40,142 nt of DNA, from positions 59,556-99,697 of the forward strand of contig NW_005434620.1 of the NCBI RefSeq assembly GCF_000315625.1. The letters run 5' to 3'. Origin of the DNA: Guillardia theta CCMP2712 (lineage: Eukaryota > Cryptophyceae > Pyrenomonadales > Geminigeraceae). The notes beneath the pieces are model-generated. The model worked only from the letters and a program-made list of their open reading frames with translations, did no database searches and was not told where the DNA came from. Shown here piece after piece: positions 1 to 12,200 of this stretch; position 1 is the first letter of the stretch, and every line of letters starts with the position of its first letter. The translations under genes and the position numbers were made by a program.

Positions 1-250
1 GTCCACGCCCTACCCGCCCCGTCGCCCCGACCCCTGACCCTCCCCGACCACCCGCACCGACCGTCCTCCCGACCTCCCCACCTCCGTCCCCTCCGCCACC
101 CGGTCCCTCCCGCCCGTACCGCCCCCGTGTACCCCGACCGTCCCCCTAGCCCCCCTCCCTGTACCGTCACGCTCGTCGACCCCGTGCCCCCGCCTCCCTT
201 GTTCGACCCCGTCCCTACGCTGATCCCGGCCCCGGCCCCTGCCGTCCATG
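1..250 (-). other. Extremely GC-rich, degenerate last TIG-like repeat
   Basis: G+C is about 78% over the first 60 bases and falls abruptly to about 37% after base 250. In the giant gene's frame the segment stays open and keeps a repeat skeleton: TSVTVQGGGLGG, YTGAV, RAGGT and an RRW at the expected tryptophan. The protein is reduced to mostly Gly, Arg and Trp. It may be real drift or gene conversion, or poor sequence at a contig edge. Confidence 0.6.
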
Positions 251-3200
251 TTTCTGTAATTGTTGCCTGGACCCCTGGTGCTGTTGTCATGATTATCTGA
301 CTAGTTGCTGTTGGATGTTGTTGAATTTTGCAATGTATACTGGTTTCGCTTTTCCATGTTGTCTCCTCGATATGTGTATTTGCGAATCTTGTTCGCAGGC
401 TTGCTTCTGTTGCTGCCTGGAAATTGTCTCCATGGATAGTGATATGGGATTGATTTGGAATCGGACGATTTTGTAGTTGTAGGCTTGACACTATGATTCC
501 ATCATAAGAGAGTATCTCAGTGGTCGAAACAGATAGAAGCGATGTTGTCAATGCAATTGTTTGAGAATTTGCAATACCTTTTGAGGATCCACAGAGCATT
601 GCTGTTGTTGAGATCCAAGTCGAAGATTCTGTTGAAGTTGAACCAATTCTTAGCTTTGACGAAGTTGTTTCAACGTCTCGAAGGACTCCCAGCTTCAACC
701 AAAACATCCTAGCTCCAGTCGTAGGGAGGTTGCTGGGATTCACTGTAGAAAACCCTTGACTGTCAAAAGAAATTGCTGATGACAATGATCCCGAATTTCT
801 GAACGTAGATACCGATATTCTTGCACTTTGCGAATGACCGGGCATGGATTTGCAAATTAGGCATGAATCAGCTGTCCATATTGTGCTTTCACATACTGAA
901 AGTCCAATCCCACCAATGGCCGCAGAGGATGAGAATTGTGTGGCCCCAAAGGAATCTCCATGTACCAAAATTCTTGCGGCACCAGTAGTTGCCATATTGC
1001 TGGTGGCTGCACTGCTTAGGTCAATTTCATTGTAACTCAGTAGCTCTGATCCAGTACCACAAATTCTGGCGATTGTATGAACAATAATCGATGTATGTGA
1101 CACTCCTGATGCAAACCCACTCATGATGCATGTTTCTGAAATCCACGATGTGCTTTCAGCAGAAGTAAAACTCCTTGCAGACGTTGTGTAGTCAGACAAC
1201 GCAAAACTTGTCCCAATCAAAGAAATTTTTGTCTGTCCTGTAGAAGCGGTATTTGTTCTCAAAAGACTACTGGTGCGGAGGGAGTCAATGGAAAACGCCG
1301 CAGAAGAAGAGCTCACCACTTGAGCAATTGTGACAATCACACTTAAAGTTATGCTGATGGAACCCGTGGTCAAGGAAAAGACCGAAGTAGTTGATTGCCA
1401 CGTCGTACTTGATAGTGAGCTCATTCCAATTCTAACAGAAGCTGTTGATTCATGCAACAACGTTGACTTGCTGTCTACGACAAGGAGAATCGATCCAGTT
1501 GTGGGTGCATTTCCCCTCCCGATGCCGGTATGTAGCGGCAAATCATATGAAATGCTTTCCGTGAGAGATCCTACGATTTGATTGGTAGTGAAAATAAGCG
1601 TAAGAGACCAAGTATGCTGTATTCCAAATGCGATTGCAATCGTTGTGTCCGATGTCCACACGGACGACTCGCACCCGGTCTCCCCCAGCCTGCTCCTGTC
1701 GCTCCTCTCGGTCAAGCCGAGCCCTTGACCCTGCACAGTGAGCCGGCGGTGTCCCGTCGCAGGCTGGTTTGCGGCCCGTGCTGAGCTTGCAGTAGGTGTA
1801 TCGAACGAAGCTATCCTGGTTGATGTCCCCGCTTGATTTCCTGACGTCAACACGACTCTTGCGCTCCCCTCTAAACCTTGGCCTATTCTACACAGAGTTG
1901 CAGTATCTGAAGTCCACACGGACGACTCGCACCCGGTCTCCCCCAGCCTGCTCCTGTCGCTCCTCTCGGTCAAGCCGAGCCCTTGACCCTGCACAGTGAG
2001 CCGGCGGTGTCCCGTCGCAGGCTGGTTTGCGGCCCGTGCTGAGCTTGCAGTAGGTGTATCGAACGAAGCTATCCTGGTTGATGTCCCCGCTTGATTTCCT
2101 GACGTCAACACGACTCTTGCGCTCCCCTCTAAACCTTGGCCTATTCTACACAGAGTTGCAGTATCTGAAGTCCACACGGACGACTCGCAGACTGTACTTC
2201 CGAATGTAACAGACAAACTATGATCCAGGATAAACTCTGCATGGGAATAGAGAAAGAAAATAGAACTTGATTGTTTATGATTGCTTTGATTTGTTGAAAA
2301 GTTTCCAAAAATATCGTAAGATATTAAATTCGTTGATGTAGATACTTGGATGCTGGATGTCATCATCAACTCTAAAGATGAACGAATCCCAGTTGGAGCA
2401 TAGCAATTGATAGCAGTCACTGTATTCCAGGTCGTTGATTCACAATTTGAAAAACCCAGTCGCACCCTTTCGGTCATCGGATGCAAATGCGATTTTGATT
2501 CAACAACCACAAACCTGCTCATGAAAATGACATTCTGACCTGACTCCTCAACGTGATAGAGATCAACAGAGAACGATGATGATAAAGTGCCTGTCGCTTT
2601 TGCGATTGAGACAGACACGTGTGCAGAATTGAACACACCAGAGGAAAGGAAACATAAAACGCTTGTGTCTGAAAGCCAGACAGACGCTTCACACGAAGTA
2701 AATCCTGCGCGAATTCCGAATGTTGCTGGAACGGCTCCAATGTTTGTACCACTGGTGGTAATAGATATGGAACCAGTGGATGGGCCGTTGGAACATGTCA
2801 AATCGCTTAACATCGGGTAATCAGTAGAATACAACTGAGAGGTTGATGCAACCGAGCTTGACGTGGTGATCACAACACTCCATGAAAACCTAGTTGATGA
2901 CAAAGCATGACACAATACAGATGATTGCGAGATCCATGTTGTTCCCTCCACAGCAGTGAGGCCTAATCGGGCTGCAAGCGTAAGTTCAGCTTTCACCATG
3001 TCACCAAACGCCAAAACAATTGATTTTGATGTAGAAGAAGGAGAGTTCATAGATGCCAATGATACTGAAGGTGAATTGAACGACATCGCCTCTGAAGTAG
3101 AACACGTACTTTGTGAACTAGTGACAATGATTGCCAGAGAGTTCGAACCAAAACTTGAGATAAAACATGTAAGGGATGACTCAGAGCTCCAGATAGATGC

Positions 3201-6200
3201 TTCGGCAGTAGTCTGTCCAACCCTAAGATATGATGAGAAGGGGGTCGCAAGAAAATCTGCACCAGAGACCGTGACGACTGAGCTAGACTCAGCAGGCAAG
3301 TTTTGCAAAAGCACCGCAGTGAGGAACGGAGAATCAAAGGAAAGTACATGAGAAGCAGTCCTTACTTGTGCTGAGACTGTTAGCACAATGGGCGAGCTTC
3401 CTTTCGATCCCTGCCCAAGTCTACATTGAATCGATGACATTGAATGCCATTCTGTCAATTCCGTCGCCGTGAAAACAGATGCAAAAATGCTGTAGGAGCT
3501 AAGTCCAAATTCCGTCCCGCTGAAGGTAATTCTGGTGGAACCTGTTGCAGGAATGTTGCTTGTGCGTTGGGAACTAACAGTAACCAGATCAAACGAATAC
3601 ATTTGCGTTGAGGTACCAAGCAGGAATGAAGAAGTTATATGCAGTTTGAGGGTCCTGCCTACAGAATGGTGGACATTGCACTGAAGACTGGTAGTCGACT
3701 TCCAATCTGAATATTCACATGCCGACCATCCGATTCTTAACTGAGGAGAATTAGGGTAAGGACCCAAATCGAAACCAAAGAATTTAACAGGCATGTGTTG
3801 TTCAGGACCAGAATTCAATTGGAAGCCGGAGGAAACTACGGGGATGTCGTAAGAGGAAATCTCTGATACTGTTCCCCGAGCATCATCACAAGAGACAGAT
3901 ATCAGCAGCGTTTTTCCAACACCAACAGAGACTCGGCACACGATTTCTTCCGAAGAAACCCATGAGGTACTTTCACAACCCGTTGATCCCACCCTTATTG
4001 AACCGGTCCCGAAATAATTTGATCGTCTCAACCCTGGAATGATGGAATGAAGCAAAGAAGAAGAGAGTGGCAAATTTTCTTGAATCAGGCTAAATGACCA
4101 TCCATCCGCCGAAAACGCTTCAGTCAGTGTGCTCATTACAGATCCTATACTTAATACAAAGCGACTTGTTCGGGACAAATCAGGACCGTGTTTTGTTGAT
4201 ATCAGGGTGTCAGATGCCCAAATCGTGTAGTCACATGTAGTGTACTGCATTCTTGTAAGAGGAGACCCACTCTTGTCCCCAAAGTGTGTTCCATAGATAC
4301 GAACAATCTGACTGTTATTGAAATTTGAATTGCTTCCTGACACTTGTGATATTGTAAAAAAATCGTATGTGAGCATTTGGGAGGTTGTAGACGAAACGAT
4401 AATTGCACCAGTAAGGAGTGTCGATTGAGAACTCTTTGAACCGCTGGCAACTTTTGAAGACAAAGATGTGTCAGAAAACCACGATGATGACTCAGAAGAG
4501 CTCGAGCCGATTCTAAGACTGATAGAAGAATCTCTTGCAATTAAACCAGCAGCAAAGACAGTCAACTGCTGCGCACCGGATACAGCACAGTTTTGACCAA
4601 CAGATGAAAGCACGACAACATCGAATGAGAACAAAGAAGAAGTTGTTGAAGTCGACTGCAAAGATATGGTCAAGGAACTAGAATGTGGCTTCCCTGATGG
4701 GACATTTGCGTGAACCGAGGTATCGGATTTCCAATTCGTGAATTCTGCGGCAGTTTTTTGAAAAGCTGCTTTCAAGCTTATTTGAAAGTCAGAAAACCCA
4801 GACCCAAATATTTCTACAATTAGAGTTCCAGTTGCAGCACTGTTTGGATACTTCATTGTAGAGAGACTTGTACTGTCATATGTGAAAAGGTCTGAAACAG
4901 ATTCTGACAATGATACAATGCTGAGGATAACATGCAAAAATGGAAAATCTTGTAGACCAGAACTGCTTCGTGACATCAGCGATGTAACTGAGTACCATTG
5001 AGTGAACTCTGCAGCTGTCGAAAACAATCTTGATGCTGGTGATAAATTCCATCGTGAAAGTCCAGATCCAAACAATCGTACATCGTGAGCTCCAGTCACT
5101 GGCGAATTACTCGAGGTTATGTTACTAAGGACGCCAGCATCAACAGAGACAAGGTGTGTGATCGTGCCGACATGGGAACTTGTCAAGATTATTGACAAAG
5201 ATCTGGACATACTGCTACTCGGCAAGCAACTTGCAGATGTCTCTGAAATCCACGCCGTGCTCTGACATTGTGACTGGCCCCAATCTATGCGAATCGAGCT
5301 GTCCGAATGCCCCATGTTCTTGGCTATCAATGATACATTCAGCACATAATTGAGCGCTACAGGAAAGTTTATGGCAGATCCATTCACCATCCAGACATTG
5401 CTTGAACGATCAAAACTATAGAGTTGACTTGCACTGCCAGACGCAACTCCAACTGAAATTCTTGCACTCAAGGTAGTAGATTTTGTTCCCGAAGCAAATT
5501 GTACCCTTACATTCGAGTCTGCAATTTGGAAAATTCAGAGAAAAGTCATTCACAAATCCTTTCTTCATACCAGAAACCCAACGCGTAGACTCAAAAGCTG
5601 TGCTCTTTGATTGTCCCGCTCCTGAAAATTGATTTTGTGCAAAGTTTGTACCAGTCACAGACATCGAGACAGTGCCAGTAACTGGGACATTCGATTTGAA
5701 ATAATTTCCCAATTGAACCTCCTGTTCATTTTGAAGATTCAGAGCAGAAAACAACATAATCGGTATTTCACTTACCAATTTTCCACCATACCCATGCTTT
5801 GCCGAGATCTGAGCTCCATGAGGAATGGTAGCCGTTCCAACACCTAAGAGTGGTCACTCAAAAAAAGATTGTGAATTTCATTGGACCAGATTTCGCGACC
5901 CTAATTTCGAATTGTGCGTTTCCAGCAACTGCGCACACAAAGCTGGAACCGCTGGGATGCAGGAATTCAATTACACTCAAAACTTGTCTACCTCTTACCT
6001 TGCAAGTCGTGGCACTATGCAATCGTCCAATCTGCACAGCGATAATGAGGAGGACAATTACACTGAATTTGAAAAGCAAGGGATAGACCTTGAAGGAACT
6101 GAAGCTGGTGCGCCCCTACAAGTACAAGTTGCATCATCTGAAACTAGGAAGGGCGTAGTCGTGTATCCTGCACCATGATTTTGAATCTCTAATGCATAGA

Positions 6201-9200
6201 TTTTACCGTTCAACTGAAAAATATCCGTCAGAAAAAATCAATGCATGACAATGCAAGGTCAAACGCACAGCTCTGGATATTGCCAGAAACCCGGTGCCTC
6301 CCCCACCAGACGCAGTGATCGTGTGGTTGTCTGAACAACCTTCTGTGCTGATGGCTGAGAATGCAACCGAAGTTATGCTTCCTGACTGCTTGAAACAGCA
6401 AAATCAAACAAAATCTTGAGATGCTCAAAAATGTTCCTGAGACGAATTTGAGTCGTTGTAATAAAGGTCACAGAGATGATTCCCAACAGGCAAATAAATT
6501 CCATGATTGATTATGGTGAACCTAATCACAAGATCATTACCTCAAACTTCAAGTAGAGCAACAATTCAATCACCGTGTCACTGTACCATTGATAATCACA
6601 GGATAGCCCAGAAAACCATTTAAGCTATCTGACTGCAACGGTCCAACGATGTAATTTTGTCCAGCATTGTCAATTATCACTTGAGTCACAGCACCGGTCT
6701 AGACACTTTTCAAATCGAATTGAGGAAATGACGTTCATCCAATCACCTGTTCAGTCAAACTTCCCGGGAAGAGAAGTCTTACTGAAATGTTTGTGCTAAG
6801 CTCGCTCAAATTTGCCCCTCGAGTACTCAGTAAAACGCTATGAACGAGGATCAGAACGTTGCTGTGGATTCATTTTGTGATACCTTTCTATTTTGCCGCT
6901 TGTCGTGTAGAAGACTCCACTTATTTCTAGACTATTGGACACTAATCCCAGAAATTCTCCATCGATATAATTTTGTCCTCCTTCAACAATCTTGATGCCA
7001 GTCACAGTACCGTCCTATTCAGAAAAATAAGCATCATTAAAGCAAAAAAGTTTGTTTGTTTTAATGATGCTTATTTTACCTGTATCTGTGTGCTGTTGAG
7101 GTATCCAAAGTAGATGACGGGCGGTGTTTTGTATCCAGTTCCGTGATTGCGAATCAAAATACTGGAGACAACTTTGTGACAAAGTACAAATGAAATGCTA
7201 GTGCATCTCTACCTGTTTATTTGACCCTGATTATTCACAGAAAACGAACCAGCAAATCCACTTCCCTCTCCACCAACTGATAGTTTTTGAAAAGGTCAGT
7301 TATGAGACTGATTTCTTGTATTGGATCACCTGCAACGAGTGTGCCATTCAAATAGTTTTGACCCCCCGACACGATGACTATCTGTGAAATTGAACCAGAC
7401 TGAAAAATGATGATCAGAAGATTGAGAATCGAAAAGAAACCAACCTGAGGAAGAACTGTCCCAGAATAGACAATGGTGAGATTTGCAATGTCATTCAAGT
7501 AATTAGTTCCAGGTTCAAGAATGTACACTTCTGATATTGATCCATTCTTGACATCAAATCGACCCCGAAATCCTGAAGAATTTCCTTGACTTACATCAAT
7601 CAATTCTCCGGAAATATAATCGTATCCAGGAGCAACTATTTGCAATCTGGTCAAAGCTCCAGTTTGTGATATCTTAGTTCCAGAGAAAGAGATGACAATT
7701 TCCTCTGGGTTTTGTGCATATCCGCTGCCAAAGGACTTGAAAGCTGCAAAAATTTCAGAAGATGGCAGGCAATTCAGACAGTATCAGATTCAAAGTTCAC
7801 CTGCGGAAACAATGGATCCAGCTGAGTTTACGAAGATCTCGCCTTGAAGGCCTGAACCACCACCACCGACCCCAATGAAACTTCCGTTTACATAATTGTG
7901 TCCCGGTTCCACTATGAGAACAGAACCAGCAGTAAACGCAAACCCTGGTGCCAAGATCTGCGGGATGTCAAAAGTAACCGACGAAGTCAAGGTACTTAGA
8001 GCCACTGCCCCCGTCAAGCCCAAAATTCTCGAGGATGCAATTCCGCTTGCACTAACCACACTAATAGAGGTATGTGAGACCCAGGTCGTCGATTCCGCTC
8101 GAGTAAGCCCAATCCTGGAAGAAAGAGAACGAGATACTCCCAAAGCCGCTCCAGTAAATATGATTCGTTGCGAACCAGTAACTGGTACATTCGAATTTCG
8201 TGAAGAAGACAACACAGAGATATCAAATGATACTAGCTGTGTTATGCTTTCCACACGGTAAGATAGGGTTGCAACGACTTGCTGAGTTCGTATATTTCTC
8301 GCTGATGAGCTTACGCAGGCTTGCAATGAAGTAGAAGACAACCAGAGAGTGCTCTCACAAGTTGTCATACCAATGCGACTCAAGGGACTATTGTCACGGA
8401 TATTCGCTGTTGCGAAAAGTGTTGTACACTGGACTAGATTGGAAGGAAAGACAGATGTCAAACTTGATGTGGAATAAGAGAGCACTTGTGAAAGAGTTGA
8501 AACGTGTAGTCCGACGCTTGTATAGACGCTCTGACTGCTTTTTGAAGAAATGGGAGTCTTACAGGACAAAGAGGTATCTGAGTACCACATAGAAACCTGG
8601 CATACAGTGTTTCCAAATGTCGACTTCAAAGTCATTGAATGTTGCCCAAAGTTTAATCCCATGAAAGTAACAGTACTTTGTGCAATATTGAGCTGTGGAT
8701 GAATAGAAGATATAGACTGGATATCATGAGAGAATGATCCACTCAAAGAGTTCACGCTGGTATGTAGACTTATCACCAAATTTGGGGTTGCATGGCTCCT
8801 CAACCTCCCGGAAGGTGATAGACATACCAAGACCGTATCACTCAACCATGTCGAAGTCTCACACGAAGAGATGTGAATTCTCATAAGAGGAGAAAAAGAT
8901 GCTGAGGAAACGGACCTCCCGAAGAGAGTTACAGAAACAGAACCCGTAGCTGGGAGGTTTGTAGGATGAATTGAACTCAATTCCGGTTGGTTGTATGTAA
9001 AAGCGGTTGACAATGAGCTTGTACGGACGCTACTGCTTACAACCATCCTATCCTTGATGCTCTTGAAAACTCCAAATGAACGCAAACATTTTAAACTCGA
9101 ATCAGATATCCACAAGGTGACAGAGAAAGCTGTCTGACCAGAACTACCAGACATAGACGAAGATTGTATTCCAAGGAAATCGCCCGTGATAGTCATCATG

Positions 9201-12200
9201 TCTACTCCACTCGTAGGTCCATTTTGAATTCGCACAGAAGAAAGTGCAACAGAGTTATAAGTGAAAACTTCAGTACGAGTCAAAACTTCTTCATTGCTAG
9301 TCATCGATATATAATTCGTCGCACCTATTCCTGCAGAAGCTTTGCAACGAACAAGCGTTTGAGACAGCCATTTAGTCTCAGACATAACGGTACCATCCAC
9401 AGTGCTGTCCAAAGAGTTGTCATACCTTCCAAAATTAGATCCGACCAGCAAGAGATTTGAGAACAGAGGATCAAATTGGGAGACTCGTACACTTCCTTTT
9501 GTTGGCAAATTGCTCACACCAACAATGAACAAGTAAAGTGACTGAAGCAAGGGATCGACATAAGTAAAACTAATACCTTGAAGCACTGCAGCATCGAAAG
9601 ACACGCTTTCCGTCACGGTCGAGATTTGTTGTGCGATAGACAAGGCGAGGCTGAGTGAGCTTTGATACCCATCGGAACAACGAGCATTTACAGTGACGTC
9701 ACTGTACCAAATGGTTTCCTGACATGACGTGGAATGCAATCTGATGCGAGGCGAGAGATTACTCATTCCGACATTCCGAGCGAATATCTTCGTCGCATTG
9801 ACTGAAACGCCTAGCGACGGGATGTTTGAACGCTGGATAGAAGAAACAATTGCAACGTCATACGAAAAAAGTTTTGAAATCGTTGATACGAATCTTAATA
9901 TCGTGACGGAAACAGACATGTCAGTCGCATCCATTGCTCCTGATGCAATTAGGCAATTCATTCGTGACTCTGATGTCCATGTAGTCTCTTCACAATCTGT
10001 TGAACCAATCCGTATAGATGCTGTAGGATCCCACCATCCAAAATTTTTCCCGAAAACTTGCACTTGTACAACGCCTGTTGATGGAGAATTTGGCATCCAG
10101 ATCGAAGACAATTTATGTCTGTCATATGAGAAAGTCTTGAACGAACTTCCCACTTTTTGTCCGACCGTTGCAACAAAAATATTTGAGTAAATTGGATTTG
10201 CTTGTCCATTTCCTATGCCACAAGACACGGCTGTAGAGCTGATCCACGTTGACAATTCACAGGCCGTAAATCCAGCTCGTTGTCCAGAAGTTGAATCAAC
10301 TTGCGAAAAATCTGCCCCAAAAATGGACGATCTTCGTTTAGATGCTGCAGGTACATTAAACATCTGTACATTATTGTAGATCATGAAAAGTTGCGATATA
10401 ACTGGATTGTCATAGCTGATGGCATTCGAAAACGACCCAGACGAGACTCCCCCAAACCCATCCATGGTGATGATTACCGACCTTGACTGCATCTTACCTG
10501 ATGCTGGGCGACAAATGATCAAAGTATTTGAACGCCAGTAGGTTGATTCGCACTTCGTACCTTCAATACGAGTGTCAGCAGTTAACTCCATTGGGAAAAA
10601 CCCTCCTCCGGCCAAATACAGCGAACCACGCATAATGCTAGAATCAATGTACGGGCCGTATTGTGGCCCACCAGGATACGATGGAAAATTGGATCGTTGG
10701 AACGTGTAAACCTGCGAGAAAAATTGGTCTGTAATTCGGTATACCCAAAAAAAGGAGGTGAATAAGGCAAGGTCGAATGATATGATCTGAGATTGACTTC
10801 CGACACGAATTGATGTAATGGTCAAAGACTTACTTCGACCAAATGATGTAGAAGTCTTACACAAAATCATTGAATCTGAGTTCCAAACTGTAAATACCGA
10901 TGATGACCTTCCAATTCGCAATGACAATGATGTATTATATTGACCAAAGGAGGTGCCAAGGACTGTTAACACATTTGCTGAGAAATGAATGTAATTCTTG
11001 GGTAGCGCAGAACTGATCCCTACAGTTTCATATGAAACTGCCTCACTGGTTGTACCTCTTCGTCTCGAACTTGTGATTCGAGCAGGTATCGAGGAATGAA
11101 TTCCTGCTGACGCTCTACAGTACAATACTGAATCTGAGATCCATCTGGGCGAGGCTGTGGCTGTGTAACCAAACCTAACTTTGAGAGTGGAATCATACAT
11201 TCCGAAATTGAGTCCATAAACCGTGAACAAACCTGGATTTGTTCGAGGAATGTTTGAGTTGTTTACTGTCGAGAGCAATGCTGCATCGTACGAAATTGCT
11301 TGCGATAGCGAGTTTACCAGCTGGACTGCACTTACAAAAACCGTTTCTTGAATTGCGGTACCAGCGGCATTTTGGCATCTTACTGCTGTCCTTGACACCC
11401 AAACCGATGCCTCACATGCTGTGGATCCGATTTCAGCGTATGCTGTGTACCCTGCTTGCAACGCTCCAAAGTTCTGACCATAAGCGGTGATCTCGCTATA
11501 CAGATAGGTTGGAATATTTCCCTGTAACAATGAACTGACAGTGGGCTTGTCATGGGTCCAAGACTGTGAGATACTTCCGACTTTCAAACCAATCGTATTT
11601 ACAACCGTACCATCCCATCCAACCCCTGCAACAGTGCGAGCATATAAAGAAGTGTAGCTCAACCACTGCGTGGACTCTGCCCGTGTATTACTTGCAGATA
11701 CTGCAGCCGCTGGAGTGTAGTCATCTAGCGAGATCGAATCTCCTGAAAGAGTCAAAACCACAGAGCCACTTCCAGGACCATTCGCTCTCCACCTAGGCCG
11801 TTGAGAAGTACCAAATGCAAAATTTTCAGAATACCACCTCTTTAAAATTGGCGAATCGTAAGTCACCGATTCTGTTGTAGTTTCTGTAACAAGAGCAACC
11901 GACAAAGTAACTGACGTTGAAGAAAGAACTCCCGCTGAAGTTCGGACGTAAACGAAAGAATCAGATTTCCAGAATGTGCGGGCTGTTTTAGTGCCTCCGA
12001 GCAGAATGGATAAGCTGCTTGCTGCCACTCCAAAGCCACTGCCTGCAATTGAACTTAAAGAACTCCCTTTGGGAGCGCTGTTAAAATTCTTGAAAGAACT
12101 GATTGACCCGGAATCAAATGTGAAAGCGGTGGTCAAAGTACCCGCAATCAAGCCTAGAGTAATCGATATAGTAGAATCTTGCTTTTTTGAGTTGGCAAAT

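Larger units (their letters stand above)
1..5721 (-). repeat. IPT/TIG-like repeat array, C-terminal block (exons 17-18)
   Basis: After the GxxY block the TIG-like repeat resumes (NVPVTGTVSMSVTG at about 5690) and runs to the window edge. I find about 21 further tryptophan motifs on the minus strand, near 5590, 5255, 5000, 4722, 4475, 4212, 3958, 3700, 3450, 3192, 2932, 2675, 2435, 2175, 1917, 1659, 1400, 1150, 880, 615 and 343. The 5,518-nt exon 18 has no stop in its frame. Spacing is close to 258 nt through much of it. A final GC-rich copy at 1-250 is strongly altered. Confidence 0.8.
5776..7801 (-). repeat. Glycine/tyrosine (GxxY) repeat block encoded by small exons
   Basis: Between the two TIG arrays the gene switches to another repeat of about 50 residues. 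Recurrent elements are a GxxGSGFxG or GGGGTGF loop, GxIxxxxIxxxGxxY, and [TS]G[AS][IV]. Examples are PGHNYVNG, PGYDYISG, GGQNYLNG, GGQNYIDG, AGQNYIVG, HGTGYKTPP and HGAGYTTTP. It resembles the glycine-tyrosine beta repeats seen in many bacterial, cyanobacterial and phage proteins (family impression, not searched). Exons are 33-299 nt and often begin at the same point of the repeat (CAG, then TGSIS-like), so exon and repeat boundaries track each other. Introns are 43-65 nt. Confidence 0.75.

Noticed and set aside
10-249. Minus-strand Gly/Arg-rich ORF of 79 residues
   Set aside because: It is in a different frame from the giant gene. The giant gene's frame is also open here and keeps the repeat landmarks, so this ORF is a shadow caused by the high GC content.
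5858-6178. Overlapping plus-strand ORFs at 5825-6178
   Set aside because: Minus-strand exons 13-16 of the giant gene account for this stretch with consistent phases and repeat homology.
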